This document shows positions 26,418 to 36,045 of a DNA stretch of 64,000 nucleotides, in pieces. Origin of the DNA: Deltaproteobacteria bacterium (GTDB lineage Bacteria; Desulfobacterota; Desulfuromonadia; Geobacterales; Geobacteraceae); NCBI GenBank assembly GCA_009668975.1, contig SBEG01000021.1, positions 1-64,000 on the forward strand, read 5' to 3'. A program made the translations under genes and the position numbers. Position 1 is the first letter of the stretch, and every line of letters starts with the position of its first letter. Below the pieces are notes generated by a model. The model was given only the letters and a program-made list of their open reading frames with translations, searched no databases and was not told the DNA's origin.

Positions 26418-28499
26418 TTAACCCCACTGGACAAGCTGCGGCACATCTAGGATCAGGGCAACGGAGCCATCCCCCAGTATTGTCGCTCCCGATATTCCCT
26501 GGACATCCCGATACATTTTGCCCAGGGATTTTATTACCGTCTGGTGTTCGCCAATGACCGAATCAACGAGAAGACCGATACGTTCTCCGGCAATTTCGGT
26601 AACCACAACATGCTGGATACCAAGGTTCTTTTCCCCCAACCGGAATCGCTCACGAAGTGGAATATAGGGGATCAGGGCACCACGTACTTTAGCCAGATTC
26701 CTGCCATGTGTCTGCTCGATGTCTGCCTGGGTCAGTTCCACACACTCTTCCACCAAGGATAACGGCATGACGAAATATTCCCGGCCGATTTTCACCATCA
26801 GACTTTCAATAATTGCCAGGGTAAGGGGCAGTTTTATGGTGATGGTGGTTCCTTTGCCCTTTTGACTGGTGATATCAATGAAACCGCGCAGTGCCTCGAT
26901 GGATTGTTTCACCACATCCATGCCGACTCCACGTCCGGAAATACCGGTGATTTTCTGCGCGGTGGAAAATCCGGGCGCGAAGATCAGCGCAAACAATTCG
27001 CGCTCGCTCAATTCCGCCGTTTCCGGAATGAGTTTCTTTTCAATGGCCTTGGCGCGGATTGCTTCCTTGTCCAGTCCTTTGCCGTCGTCCTTGATGGTAA
27101 TAATGACGCTGTCTCCGGAGTGTTCGGCCGTGAGAAACACGGTTCCCTGTCGCGGTTTTCCTGAAGCGACTCGGGAATCGGGATCCTCTATCCCGTGGTC
27201 GACACTGTTTCTGATAATGTGGACCAGCGGGTCATTGAGGCGTTCGATGACTGTCTTGTCCAGTTCGGTGTTGGCGCCTTCGGTGTGAATTTCAACTTCT
27301 TTGCCCAGTTGCTGGGAAAGGTCTCGAACCAAACGACGAAACTTGCTGAAGGTGCTGCCGATCGGCATCATGCGGATATTGAGAGTGCTATCGCGCAATT
27401 CCGCGGTGAGACGCTCGACTTCTTCCGCAATATGAGCCAAGTGCTGATCGCCACGCTGCGCCGCGGTCTGACTGAGGCGTGCCTGGACGGTGACCAGTTC
27501 TCCAACCAAATTCACCAGCGTATCCAGTTTATCCGACGGCACGCGGATACTTGCCGAGCTTTCGGAATTCTGACGCTTTTGCTGAGCCTCGCGAATTTGC
27601 TGCTGCTCCACGAGAGCTGCTTCCACTTTCGACGGTGCCGCCAAACCAGATTCCACCAGAATTTCACCAAAGCGCTTTTGGTTTCGCAGTACCTGTTCCA
27701 TGTCTTCCAGTGTCAGATCACCGCGCTCCACCAGAATTTCGCCAAGTTTTTTGTACGTCGGCTTGTCAATGGCAGCGCCAGAGTCGTCGATCAGATCGAT
27801 GCGCAGCTCGCAATCGTCCTCTACGAAGATAAAGACATCCTTGATTCCGTTTACTCCCCTGGAGGTGGATAGGATTATGTCCCAATAGGTGTAGCAACGT
27901 TCCGGATCCATGATGTCGAAAGAAGGAATATCAGTGAGATGGGCAATAATACGGCAGGTACCCAGTTCACGCAGCTCCTTCAGCAACAATAGCGGGTCTG
28001 CTCCGGTAAGAAAAATATCGGGGGAGGGCTTGAATCTGATGCGATACAGTTTTTCTTCTATGTTTTTCTCGCCGAGTGACGACATGGAAGTTTCAGCTGT
28101 TCTATGCGGCTGTCCACCATGGACGGATACTGACAAGGCGCGAAAATCGGCAATGAGACTCTGACGCTCGATCTCATCAACCTGCTCAGTTCCCGAAAGC
28201 ATGGCGCGAATAAGATCTCCGGCCTTGAGCGTTTTGTCGATCAGTACTTTGCTGACTCGCGCACTGCCGCTGCGAATCTGGTCGAAAACGGTTTCAATCT
28301 CATGGGTGAGTTCCGAAATATCGCTGAAACCGAACATGGCCCCTGAGCCCTTGATGGTATGCATGGAGCGGAACGCGCAGCCGATCAGTTCAGCATCGTC
28401 CGGATTTTCTTCCAGCTCCAGGAGCGATGTCTCAAGGTCCGCGAGCAGTTCGATCGCTTCCTCCTTAAACGCGTCGCGATGTATTTGTGCCATATCCAT
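26418..28499 (-). CDS. cheA: CheA: chemotaxis histidine kinase
   Basis: About 693 aa. The N-terminal HPt domain has phosphoacceptor His47 in MHTIKGSGAMFG. A mid region (about 130-300) contains a GVNGIKDVFIFVEDD segment and a paired repeat KLGEILVERGDLTLEDMEQ / RFGEILVESGLAAPSKVEA that resembles MshEN-type motifs. Dimerisation (LDTLVNLVGELV), ATPase (HIIRNSVDHGIEDP, GRGVGMDVV) and C-terminal CheW-like domains follow. The ATG at 28499 is preferred over 28544 because AAAGGG precedes it and the longer frame would crowd the upstream STAS gene. It phosphorylates CheY and CheB under receptor control. Confidence 0.96.
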   Translation of the reverse strand: MDMAQIHRDAFKEEAIELLADLETSLLELEENPDDAELIGCAFRSMHTIKGSGAMFGFSDISELTHEIETVFDQIRSGSARVSKVLIDKTLKAGDLIRAMLSGTEQVDEIERQSLIADFRALSVSVHGGQPHRTAETSMSSLGEKNIEEKLYRIRFKPSPDIFLTGADPLLLLKELRELGTCRIIAHLTDIPSFDIMDPERCYTYWDIILSTSRGVNGIKDVFIFVEDDCELRIDLIDDSGAAIDKPTYKKLGEILVERGDLTLEDMEQVLRNQKRFGEILVESGLAAPSKVEAALVEQQQIREAQQKRQNSESSASIRVPSDKLDTLVNLVGELVTVQARLSQTAAQRGDQHLAHIAEEVERLTAELRDSTLNIRMMPIGSTFSKFRRLVRDLSQQLGKEVEIHTEGANTELDKTVIERLNDPLVHIIRNSVDHGIEDPDSRVASGKPRQGTVFLTAEHSGDSVIITIKDDGKGLDKEAIRAKAIEKKLIPETAELSERELFALIFAPGFSTAQKITGISGRGVGMDVVKQSIEALRGFIDITSQKGKGTTITIKLPLTLAIIESLMVKIGREYFVMPLSLVEECVELTQADIEQTHGRNLAKVRGALIPYIPLRERFRLGEKNLGIQHVVVTEIAGERIGLLVDSVIGEHQTVIKSLGKMYRDVQGISGATILGDGSVALILDVPQLVQWG

Positions 28500-28550
28500 G
28501 ATAAACCCTTTCCGATTGATGCTGCCTTGCAGAATGTCGCGCACCTGCTG

Positions 28551-28898
28551 CTATCGAGTCTGTTTCTCTTCCTGCCAAAGACATGTTTCGCCCTCATGGT
28601 GAAGACAACCGGTTTGCCGCGGAAATCCTGCATCTTCAAGGCAGGTGCGCAGGGAGTCTGGGGCATTCCGCAGGGATAATGTCTTACCTGCCACTACTGC
28701 CGCCCGGTGCGCGGCACAGAGTACCTGCAGGCAGGAAAGGTCAGTTGTCCCGGTCGCGCTCAGATCAATTTCAATGAAAGCCGAATCGGCTAATAGTCCG
28801 GCAATGGTGGTTTTCAGGTTCGCGGCATCTTCAATGGTCATTGAACCGGAAATGAAAAATTTTGCCGTCTCTTCCGACTGTTCAAGGCTGCAGTTCAT
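28551..28898 (-). CDS. STAS-domain (anti-anti-sigma-like) protein in chemotaxis operon
   Basis: A 115-aa single STAS domain. It begins with a beta-strand/GSMTIEDAANLKTTIAGLL helix and has the conserved loop TTDLSCLQVLCAAHRAA, where the Ser after DL is the usual phosphorylation site of SpoIIAA-like proteins. The last 20 residues are unusually Cys/His-rich (CLEDAGFPRQTGCLHHEGETCLW). It lies between cheY and cheA in a tight operon. STAS proteins in chemotaxis clusters have been seen before, but their role there is unclear; a partner-switching or scaffold function is inference. Confidence 0.9.
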   Translation of the reverse strand: MNCSLEQSEETAKFFISGSMTIEDAANLKTTIAGLLADSAFIEIDLSATGTTDLSCLQVLCAAHRAAVVAGKTLSLRNAPDSLRTCLEDAGFPRQTGCLHHEGETCLWQEEKQTR

Positions 28899-28966
28899 GG
28901 AGTCTCCTCGTAAGATCAGAAAAGCTTCGTGGGGTAGTGAACGCTGAAATGTAGGGATGGCTGAAG

Positions 28967-29332
28967 CTATTTGACAAACTTTTTAATTGTATCGAGCAAT
29001 TGCTCCGGCTTGAAGGGTTTCACGATCCAACCACTGGCGCCGGCCTGCTTTCCCGCCATTTTTTTCGCATCCTGCGATTCGGTTGTAAGCATCAGAATGG
29101 GAGTGAATTTGAAACCGGGCAGGCCTCTCAATTGGCGAATCAGTTCAATCCCATCCATTTCGGGCATATTCAAGTCAGTAATCACCATCGAAATTTTTTC
29201 GCCGCCAACTTTTGTGAGGGCATCCTTACCGTTATTTGCCGCAATCACATCGTATCCGGCATCCTTCAGGGTAAAGGAAACCATCTGCCTCATCGAGGCT
29301 GAATCATCTACAATCAATAGGGTGTGAGCCAT
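28967..29332 (-). CDS. cheY: CheY-family response regulator
   Basis: A 121-aa single receiver domain, very close to the CheY consensus: DDSASMRQM at the N-terminus (acidic pocket), the phosphoacceptor Asp in MVITDLNMPEMDG, the Thr of MLTTES and the Lys of WIVKPFKPE. It is phosphorylated by CheA and controls the output of the pathway. The SxxRQMV/ FTLKDAGYDV pattern is typical of CheY in operons with CheA next to soluble or double receptors. It follows the smaller receptor gene in the operon. Confidence 0.96.
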   Translation of the reverse strand: MAHTLLIVDDSASMRQMVSFTLKDAGYDVIAANNGKDALTKVGGEKISMVITDLNMPEMDGIELIRQLRGLPGFKFTPILMLTTESQDAKKMAGKQAGASGWIVKPFKPEQLLDTIKKFVK

Positions 29333-29379
29333 CGTGTCATTCTCCTTCGTTATTCATACAACATAGTGGGTTCGATGCT

Positions 29380-30558
29380 TTACCAGAGTTCGGGTTCCGG
29401 GCTGGCTAGAGCTTCCTTCATCACTTGTCTTTCCGATTCCATGGTGTACATGTCTTCCATCCAGCTGATAGTGCCCGACGGATCAGTATCATCGCTATCG
29501 CTCGCCTCGCCTCTCAGATGAGCAATGATTTTTTCGCTGTTGCCGCTGATGTTGCGCAGTGGCTCAATAACATGCTCGATTTTCTGACGGGTTATGTCCT
29601 GGAACTGCATGGAAATAACGATGCTGCTGATATCCCGGGCGAGGGAATCCGTTTCAGCGGAAAGACCATCCAGTTCTTCTTTGGCATGTTTCATTGACTC
29701 ATTGAGTTTATCCATCGTTTCATTGATGATCAGTTCCGAATCCCGGGAAAGCTGCTCCGTCTGACTGACATTTCCTGCCGTTTCTTCATATATACCCTGC
29801 AGATCTGATTCGACGGTCTTGATAAGCTTACCTATCTGTGCTGCCGCTGTTGTCGAACGGCCGGAAAGTTTCCGCACTTCATCGGCTACCACGGCAAATC
29901 CCCTGCCGTGATCACCGGCTCGGGCAGCTTCGATAGAGGCATTGAGTGCCAGCAGGTTGGTCTGGTCGGCAATATACTCAATTTCCGAGATAACCTGACG
30001 GATGTTTTCCATGGTATCAGTTGCGTTACGCATATTCACCAGCGTATGTCCGGCAACATCGCTGACACTTCGCAAATTGCCGATTACCGAGGAAAGTGCT
30101 GTTTTGCTTTGCTCAATGAGGGTAGCGCCATTCTCCCCCCCGCTGCCGGAAAACTCGTTGAAGGTATTTGCGGAACGGGAGGCCTGACCCCGAGCGCGGG
30201 AAACGATTTCCATAAAACCTTCACCGATTTCAAGCACGGCATTCTCGGTATCCTGAATCACTGTTTCAAGTTGTTTGATAAGCACCGGAAAAATCTGACT
30301 ATGTGAGGTCAGGTGCTTCAGCGATATGTCCTTGCCAGGCTCAGGCGCCACCACAAATTCCGTCATCTCTTCAGCGCCAGCTTGAGTTGCTTTGACAGCT
30401 ACGCGCAAAAAAAGCAGGGATATGGTGCTGCCTAGGAGCAATACGGCACCGCCGGCAACAATGAAACGGATACTTGGATTGATGATGAGGCACGGTGCCG
30501 CCGCCAGCAGGATTAAGGTGTTGATTGCAACTAGCTGTTTCGTTTTCTGAGAAATCAT
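29380..30558 (-). CDS. Methyl-accepting chemotaxis protein without periplasmic sensor domain
   Basis: About 392 aa. Two adjacent hydrophobic helices (about 8-28 and 32-52) leave no room for a periplasmic domain. The cytoplasmic signalling hairpin contains [34 protein letters not shown] (by span, the conserved receptor tip). The C-terminal part has [15 protein letters not shown], a motif otherwise seen in CheZ/CheC-like and related receptors. The ATG at 30558 is chosen because the longer frame to 30726 runs through the intergenic palindrome at 30621-30650. The signal is probably intracellular or within the membrane. Confidence 0.9.
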   Translation of the reverse strand: MISQKTKQLVAINTLILLAAAPCLIINPSIRFIVAGGAVLLLGSTISLLFLRVAVKATQAGAEEMTEFVVAPEPGKDISLKHLTSHSQIFPVLIKQLETVIQDTENAVLEIGEGFMEIVSRARGQASRSANTFNEFSGSGGENGATLIEQSKTALSSVIGNLRSVSDVAGHTLVNMRNATDTMENIRQVISEIEYIADQTNLLALNASIEAARAGDHGRGFAVVADEVRKLSGRSTTAAAQIGKLIKTVESDLQGIYEETAGNVSQTEQLSRDSELIINETMDKLNESMKHAKEELDGLSAETDSLARDISSIVISMQFQDITRQKIEHVIEPLRNISGNSEKIIAHLRGEASDSDDTDPSGTISWMEDMYTMESERQVMKEALASPEPELW

Positions 30559-30620
30559 AAGAAGGAATCCTGGGAATTTATGAGGTTTGCCCCTGTGTTC
30601 ATCGTTGAAGGGCAGGGGAC

Positions 30621-30650
30621 GTGAACCCCTTGAATATTCAAGGGGTTCAC
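30621..30650. repeat. Perfect 30-bp palindrome between two mcp genes
   Basis: GTGAACCCCTTGAAT (30621-30635) is followed directly by its exact reverse complement (30636-30650). No T-tract follows on either strand. It lies 11 bp after the stop of the large receptor gene and 63 bp before the start of the small one, so it may act as an attenuator or mRNA-stability hairpin. Confidence 0.8.
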
Positions 30651-30661
30651 GCTGATTGGAA

Positions 30662-33600
30662 TTAGAACTTTTCGAATTCGTCATCAAGGTTGTCGCCATC
30701 CAGGTCAAAAGCAAAGCCCGTGTCATTTATTGCTTTTTTGCTGTGGTAGCCATTGGCCTTCGCTGTTGGAGCAATCTTTTCGCTACTACGTCTGGGCTGC
30801 TTTTTCGAAATTGCGGCCCGGTTCGGTGAAACACTGGACGTTTCCTCGGTGCGGAAAAAGGCAACTGCCCCTTGGAGTTGGGTAGCCTGGGCCGACAGCT
30901 CTTCCGAGGTTGACGACATCTCCTCGGCGGTGCTGGCATTCTTTTGAATTACCTGGTCCAGTTGCTGTATTGCCTTGTTGATCTGCTCCGCGCCGGTATC
31001 CTGTTCGCGGCTTGCCGCAGTAATTTCCTTTACCAGGTCGGCAGTTTTTTCGATACTCGGCAGTATGTTGGCCAGGAGAGTCCCGGCTCTCTCGGCGACT
31101 TCAACACTGCTTGCAGAAAGCTCACTGATTTCGCCGGCAGCGGCCTGGCTCCGTTCGGCAAGTTTGCGAACTTCAGCGGCAACTACGGCGAAGCCTTTGC
31201 CGTGCTCACCGGCACGGGCGGCTTCAATGGCGGCGTTCAGCGCCAACATGTTGGTTTGACGGGCAATCTCTTCGACAATATTGATCTTATCGGCAATTTC
31301 TTTCATTGCTGAAACGGTTTGAGCAACAGCCTTGCCGCCTTCGTTTGCCTCTTCCGAGGATTTTACGGCGATTTTTTCGGTCTGAATGGAATTGTCGGCG
31401 TTCTGGCGGATATTAGCCGACATCTGCTCCATGGAGGAAGATGCTTCCTCGGCGGCGGCAGCCTGTTCCGAGGCACCCTGGGACATCTGTTCTGCGCTGG
31501 TACTCATCTCCCTGCTGCCGGCTGCAACATTGTCCGCCGCACACTTCACATCGTTTACAACCGTGCTCAGTTTCTCCACCATGGCAGCGAGGGCAATCAT
31601 CAGTTCATCCTGCGGCGAGCGGGGAGTGACGGTGACCATGAGATTCCCGTCAGCGATCTCCTTGGCGATATCTTCGATGTCGCCCATTGCCGATTTAACC
31701 TCTCTCAGGCTGTCGTTGATCTTACTGAAGTTTTCGTGCGCCTCTTTGGTGTATTTATCGGCGGCTTTTATTTCCAGATCAAAGCCCAGATCACCTTTGG
31801 CGAGAAGCAGCAGGTTATTGGCCAACCGATCAACTTCCTCCTGCGTATAATCCTTCGCCGAAATCATGGCGGTAAGATCCTGGACAACCTCGACATAGCC
31901 GAGCTTTTCACCACGTTTATTGAGCAGGTAGGAGGTGTCCTGCTTGCACTTGGAGCCGTGCCAGTCGAAGTAACTTTCCGTAACGCCTTTGTTGAGTTGC
32001 CTGATGCCGCAGCCTTCATTGTTGCAGATGTTGGCGGCCGCGTTGCTGCAGGGGAGACCAACAGCCGAAACACGATCCTTGATCTGGCCGGCTTCCACCA
32101 GGAGCTTCTCGAAAGGCTTGTTGAGGAACGTCCAGTTCATGTCCATGTCGGTGACATGGATCGGGAAGGGAACGGCATCGATGATTGCCTCATACCAGAC
32201 GTTTTTCTCGACCACCGTATCCAAGGTCTTGTTGATCCCCTCTACGATCGTCCGGTACTCGCCGTTGTGTTTCGCGGCATCGGCGCGTTTTTCAAAATCA
32301 CCGTGGAGAGCCGCTTCAACAAGATTCTCGGTATCCTTGATCATGCCGCCGACAGCTTCCTTGACGACACTCAGGCTGCTGTTGATCTTGCTGAAGTTTT
32401 CGTGCGCCTCTTTGGTAAATTTGTCCGCCGGTTTGATGTTCAGGTCGAAAGCTAGATTGCCGTCGGCCAGCAGGAGCAGGTTATTGGCCAGCCGGTCAAC
32501 TTCCTCCTGGGTGTAATCCTTGACGGAAATCATTGCGGTCAGATCCTGGACAACCTCCACATAACCGATCTTTTCGCCACGTTTGTTGAGGAGGTAGGAG
32601 GTGTCCTGTTTGCACTTGGAACCGTGCCAGTCGAAGAAACTCTCCGTGACACCTTTGTTCAGCTGTCTGATCCCGCAGCCTTCGTTATTGCAGATATTGG
32701 CGGCAGCGTTGCTGCAGGGAAGACCGAGTGCTGAAACTCGATCCTTGATCTGGCCGGCTTCCACCAGCAATTTTTCAAAAGGTTTATTGAGGAAGGTCCA
32801 GTTCATGTCCATGTCGGTAACATGGATCGGGAAAGGGACGGCATCGATAATGGCCTCGTACCAGATATTTTTCTCCACTACGGTATCGAGAGTTTTATTG
32901 ATGCCTTCAACAATAGTACGGTATTCTCCGCTGTGCTTAGTGACATCGGCGCGCAGATCGAAATCTCCGTGGGTCGCGGCCTGTACCAGTGAGTTCACAT
33001 CGGCGACAAGGGCGTGTACGGCATCAATGGAGGTATTCAGGTTATTTTTGATCTGATCGAAGGCACCGTTGTAGTTGTTCACTATGCGTGGCGGAATTTC
33101 TCCCTTGCTGATCTTGGCAAGGTAGGAGGAAATGACCCGGAGCGGTGCGCCGAAACCGTAGATCAGATCATTGAGTCCTTTGACGATGTCGGCCCATTCG
33201 CCGTTGAACTTGCTGACATCACCTTTGACACTCAGGTCGCCGTTTTTGCTCGCCTGGATCAGGTTTCCCAGTTCGCCGCGAAGTCCGCTCATGGTATCAA
33301 CCAGAGCATTGATGTTTGTTTTAATATTGTTGTAGTCACCGCGGTATTCATCGCTGATTTTTTCGGGCAGCTCTCCTTTGCTGATCTTCCCGGTGTAATC
33401 CATGGTTACCTTGACCGGAGCGGTCATGTTTTCGAAGATGTTGTTCATACCGCCGGCAACCTTGGCAAAGAACCCTTCGTGTTTGCTGGTGTCGACCCGC
33501 ACGTCAAGGTAGCCTTCATAGGAGGCGATGCAGACTTCCCGGACATCCATGCGCAATGCTTCAAGAGCATTTCTCATGCGATTGAGACTTTCCTTCAACT

Positions 33601-34636
33601 CGGCAAAATCACCATTATAGCCATCGGTTATCTCATCAAAGATATCACCGCGGCTGAGCTGGCTGATCCGCTCGGCAGCATGGTGAACCGGTTCCAGGGT
33701 AGCATCGAGCATACCATTCACTTCAACAATGATCCGCCGGTATTCGCCGGTATGTTTTGTTTCATCCGCCCGCGCCTTGAGGTTGCCTGCTATGGCAGCC
33801 TGAGCGAGCAGATGGGTATCTCCCATCAAGCTCTTGATAGCGCGGACCATTTCATTCATCGAACCGAGGATACTGTCAGCTTCCTTGCCTTCCATGTCGA
33901 TTTCGATGGAAAGGTCGCCTGCGGCAACACTTCTGGCAATTTCGGCAACCTGTTTCGGGTCATCACCGAGTTGCTTCTGGATAATCCTGTTGATGATGAA
34001 GCCGAGGCTGATGGTAAGCAGCATTCCGAACAGTAAAACGATCAGGGAACTCTTCTGGGCGGATTCGATTGCGGTAGCACTTGCAGCGGATGCCATTTCA
34101 GGGCGAACGGTATTTGCAGCCACGAGCTTTTGAATCACTCCGGACAAAGAGGCTGCTGATTTTTCGGTTTGAACGGAACGAAGCTTACCTGCTTCAGTTT
34201 CCCGATTATTCTGCAGTGCCCATTGGATGGTTTTACTTTTCTCGGCGGAATATGCTGCGAGTTTATCTTTCAGCAATACTATTTGCGACGCATCTTCCTT
34301 TCTCAGGGCCGCTTTTTCCACGAGAGAAATATCAGTCGAAATTGACTGACCCGTTTTTTGCAATTTGCTGGTGAGCAGTTGCGTTTCCGTCTGATTTTTC
34401 GCGGAGAGCAACTCGTTCAAAGCAGTTCTTTCCTCAGCCAACGTAGCGACAATCCTTCCCAGAGCGGCATTTGGTAATGCGTCCTGCTCCGGGACGGCAG
34501 TGTAGAATGCCTCAATGTTTTTCATCTGCTTGATTCCATAGCCGCCGATCAGACCAGCGATAGCGGCCGCCAAAAAGAAAGCGAAGAAAATTTTTGATTT
34601 GAGACTCATTCCCTTGAAAAATTCGTTTCCACTCAT
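30662..34636 (-). CDS. Giant methyl-accepting chemotaxis protein with HAMP array and duplicated Cys-PAS modules
   Basis: About 1,324 aa. TM1 (about 15-33) and TM2 (about 200-222) enclose a helical periplasmic domain. A long string of HAMP-like units follows (about 225-580). Next come two almost identical 222-aa modules (about 585-806 and 807-1028), each a PAS-like domain with [19 protein letters not shown] and four cysteines ([16 protein letters not shown]), linked to another HAMP-like helix. The C-terminus is a complete methylation/signalling domain with [27 protein letters not shown] (by span). AGAGGAAAG precedes the ATG at 34636. The Cys pattern suggests redox or metal sensing (inference). 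Confidence 0.92.
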   Translation of the reverse strand: MSGNEFFKGMSLKSKIFFAFFLAAAIAGLIGGYGIKQMKNIEAFYTAVPEQDALPNAALGRIVATLAEERTALNELLSAKNQTETQLLTSKLQKTGQSISTDISLVEKAALRKEDASQIVLLKDKLAAYSAEKSKTIQWALQNNRETEAGKLRSVQTEKSAASLSGVIQKLVAANTVRPEMASAASATAIESAQKSSLIVLLFGMLLTISLGFIINRIIQKQLGDDPKQVAEIARSVAAGDLSIEIDMEGKEADSILGSMNEMVRAIKSLMGDTHLLAQAAIAGNLKARADETKHTGEYRRIIVEVNGMLDATLEPVHHAAERISQLSRGDIFDEITDGYNGDFAELKESLNRMRNALEALRMDVREVCIASYEGYLDVRVDTSKHEGFFAKVAGGMNNIFENMTAPVKVTMDYTGKISKGELPEKISDEYRGDYNNIKTNINALVDTMSGLRGELGNLIQASKNGDLSVKGDVSKFNGEWADIVKGLNDLIYGFGAPLRVISSYLAKISKGEIPPRIVNNYNGAFDQIKNNLNTSIDAVHALVADVNSLVQAATHGDFDLRADVTKHSGEYRTIVEGINKTLDTVVEKNIWYEAIIDAVPFPIHVTDMDMNWTFLNKPFEKLLVEAGQIKDRVSALGLPCSNAAANICNNEGCGIRQLNKGVTESFFDWHGSKCKQDTSYLLNKRGEKIGYVEVVQDLTAMISVKDYTQEEVDRLANNLLLLADGNLAFDLNIKPADKFTKEAHENFSKINSSLSVVKEAVGGMIKDTENLVEAALHGDFEKRADAAKHNGEYRTIVEGINKTLDTVVEKNVWYEAIIDAVPFPIHVTDMDMNWTFLNKPFEKLLVEAGQIKDRVSAVGLPCSNAAANICNNEGCGIRQLNKGVTESYFDWHGSKCKQDTSYLLNKRGEKLGYVEVVQDLTAMISAKDYTQEEVDRLANNLLLLAKGDLGFDLEIKAADKYTKEAHENFSKINDSLREVKSAMGDIEDIAKEIADGNLMVTVTPRSPQDELMIALAAMVEKLSTVVNDVKCAADNVAAGSREMSTSAEQMSQGASEQAAAAEEASSSMEQMSANIRQNADNSIQTEKIAVKSSEEANEGGKAVAQTVSAMKEIADKINIVEEIARQTNMLALNAAIEAARAGEHGKGFAVVAAEVRKLAERSQAAAGEISELSASSVEVAERAGTLLANILPSIEKTADLVKEITAASREQDTGAEQINKAIQQLDQVIQKNASTAEEMSSTSEELSAQATQLQGAVAFFRTEETSSVSPNRAAISKKQPRRSSEKIAPTAKANGYHSKKAINDTGFAFDLDGDNLDDEFEKF
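31715..33046 (-). repeat. 666-bp tandem duplication within the giant receptor gene
   Basis: Two in-frame copies, 31715-32380 and 32381-33046, are offset by exactly 666 bp (222 codons). Anchors are the repeated CTGAAG at 31725 and 32391 and the repeated CCAG at 32195 and 32861. Similarity is highest over the Cys-containing PAS part. Differences are mostly synonymous (for example isoleucine versus valine after the VVEKN motif), which indicates the duplication is not brand new and is under protein-level selection. Confidence 0.85.
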
Positions 34637-34781
34637 GTCTTTCCTCTCTCGGGATATTTCAACCCCTCTGTGTTTAACTTGATATACCAATTCCAGATCA
34701 AGGATGATCTCAAGGCAGCAGAAGACGAGAGAGGGCCTAGATATGGAATTGAAATTAAAACAAGCTTGCGTTTATTCGTTT

Positions 34782-35276
34782 TCAGGCTGCGTTAGAGTCA
34801 GTCATTTCAGCCAGCACGGTACCTTCGTCAAAGGAAAAGATTTTATCTGTGTCAAGTATTATGACGAAATCATCGTTCAGCTTTCCCATCCCTTTGATAA
34901 AATCAATACTCAACTTCATGCCGATCCGTGGCGGTGGTTCAATCTGCGAAGGATCCAATTCGACCACTTCCTGCACTGAATCCGCCAAGGCGCCAACGAT
35001 TGTTGTTTCATTTTCTATGGTTACTTCCAGCACGATAATGCAGGTGTTTACCGTCTTTTCGGTCGGTTCCATGCCGAACTTCAGCTTCATATCCACAACC
35101 GGCACAACACTGCCACGCAAATTTATGACACCACGCATAAAATCCGGAGTCTGCGGGACTTTGGTAATTGCCACAAAATCAAGAATTTCCCTTACTTTTG
35201 CCACATCGACCGCGAATGTTTCCTTGGCGAGTCGGAAAGTTAAATATTGGCGGCTCTCAATTTCCCGTATATCCAT
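34782..35276 (-). CDS. cheW: CheW: chemotaxis coupling protein
   Basis: A 164-aa single CheW domain linking receptors to CheA. It has the family landmarks YLTFRLAKETFAVDVAKVREIL, TPDFMRGVINLRGSVVPVVDM and VGALADSVQEVVEL. First gene of the nine-gene minus-strand chemotaxis operon. AAGGAA lies upstream of the ATG. Its C-terminal tail is slightly longer than usual (ends EMTDSNAA). Confidence 0.96.
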   Translation of the reverse strand: MDIREIESRQYLTFRLAKETFAVDVAKVREILDFVAITKVPQTPDFMRGVINLRGSVVPVVDMKLKFGMEPTEKTVNTCIIVLEVTIENETTIVGALADSVQEVVELDPSQIEPPPRIGMKLSIDFIKGMGKLNDDFVIILDTDKIFSFDEGTVLAEMTDSNAA

Positions 35277-36045
35277 GTGTGTTTCCTTTCAAGATAAAAT
35301 TGCTTTAAACGGTCTGAAATCAAGATATCTGATTCTTCTGCAGTACTTCGAATAAAGGAAGAAGTACTACTTTTTATTTAGGGACCTTTCCAAAAACTGA
35401 AAGAGAGAACCTCGAAAACCTGCAGACGATTTGATAAAAACCTTGCATCCACACCTGAACTTGGTCAGCTGAAAAAAACCTGAAGGGTAGGGCTGGGGCA
35501 GCATCAACTGAATGAGATTTCTCTGTCTATGAAATAATCGGCAATAAAAACCATAACTTAAGTTTAAATTTAATTAATTGCCTGTGGTCGCATTAAAATC
35601 AACTCTCAGTTTTCGGTCAGAAACTGCCGGAAGAACCTGTGTTGATTTCTTGAGTCAGTCATCATATCTCATAATTGATCGGTAAATTATTGAGCAACAG
35701 ACAATGGTTACCACATAATCTGCGGGATAATACGTTGTCGTTATCCTAAGAGTCTGGTGGACTTAGGAAATCGAAGCGAAAGTTCGGCTGGTCGAGGACA
35801 GATTTTGTCGATTTTGCAGGGTAATAGTTGTTCTATTGCCCAAAAAATCGGCGAAATATGGACCGTCCAGACGGATTTGCAGCGGATTTACCCTAAGTCC
35901 GACAGACTCCCAGAAAACTTGTCTGGTTTAGTCCTACCGTAGGGCAAAATAACGCCCAGTAACGGGTAACAAATCAGTATTGAACGCAAGTCGTTCGTTG
36001 ACATTTTTGATGCTCATGGCTACTATGTAAAAATTTGGTGGCGGC
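35277..36045. other. 770-bp intergenic region between cheW and DUF401 gene
   Basis: Holds the promoter of the chemotaxis operon (minus strand) and of the DUF401 gene (plus strand). A 7-bp inverted repeat AGTACTT/AAGTACT (35342-35348 and 35362-35368) with a following T-run is present. A 160-bp MITE-like element occupies 35750-35909. A 61-codon frame at 35757-35942 falls within the element and is not considered a gene. Confidence 0.5.
35750..35909. mobile_element. 160-bp MITE-like element with imperfect terminal inverted repeats
   Basis: GAGTCTGGTGGACTTAGG (35750-35767) and the reverse complement of 35892-35909, GAGTCTGTCGGACTTAGG, match at 16 of 18 positions. The ends are of the GAGTCTGTCGGACTTAGG type found at the termini of some IS1182-like and related insertion sequences (from memory). 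There is no transposase, so it is either a non-autonomous element or an internally deleted IS. No target-site duplication is evident. It lies between divergent genes. Confidence 0.6.

Noticed and set aside
31319-34036. Long plus-strand frames opposite the giant receptor gene
   Set aside because: Mirror images of the repeated receptor sequence; no start signals.
35757-35942. 61-codon frame in the cheW-DUF401 gap
   Set aside because: Lies across the MITE-like element and its terminal repeat; no ribosome site.
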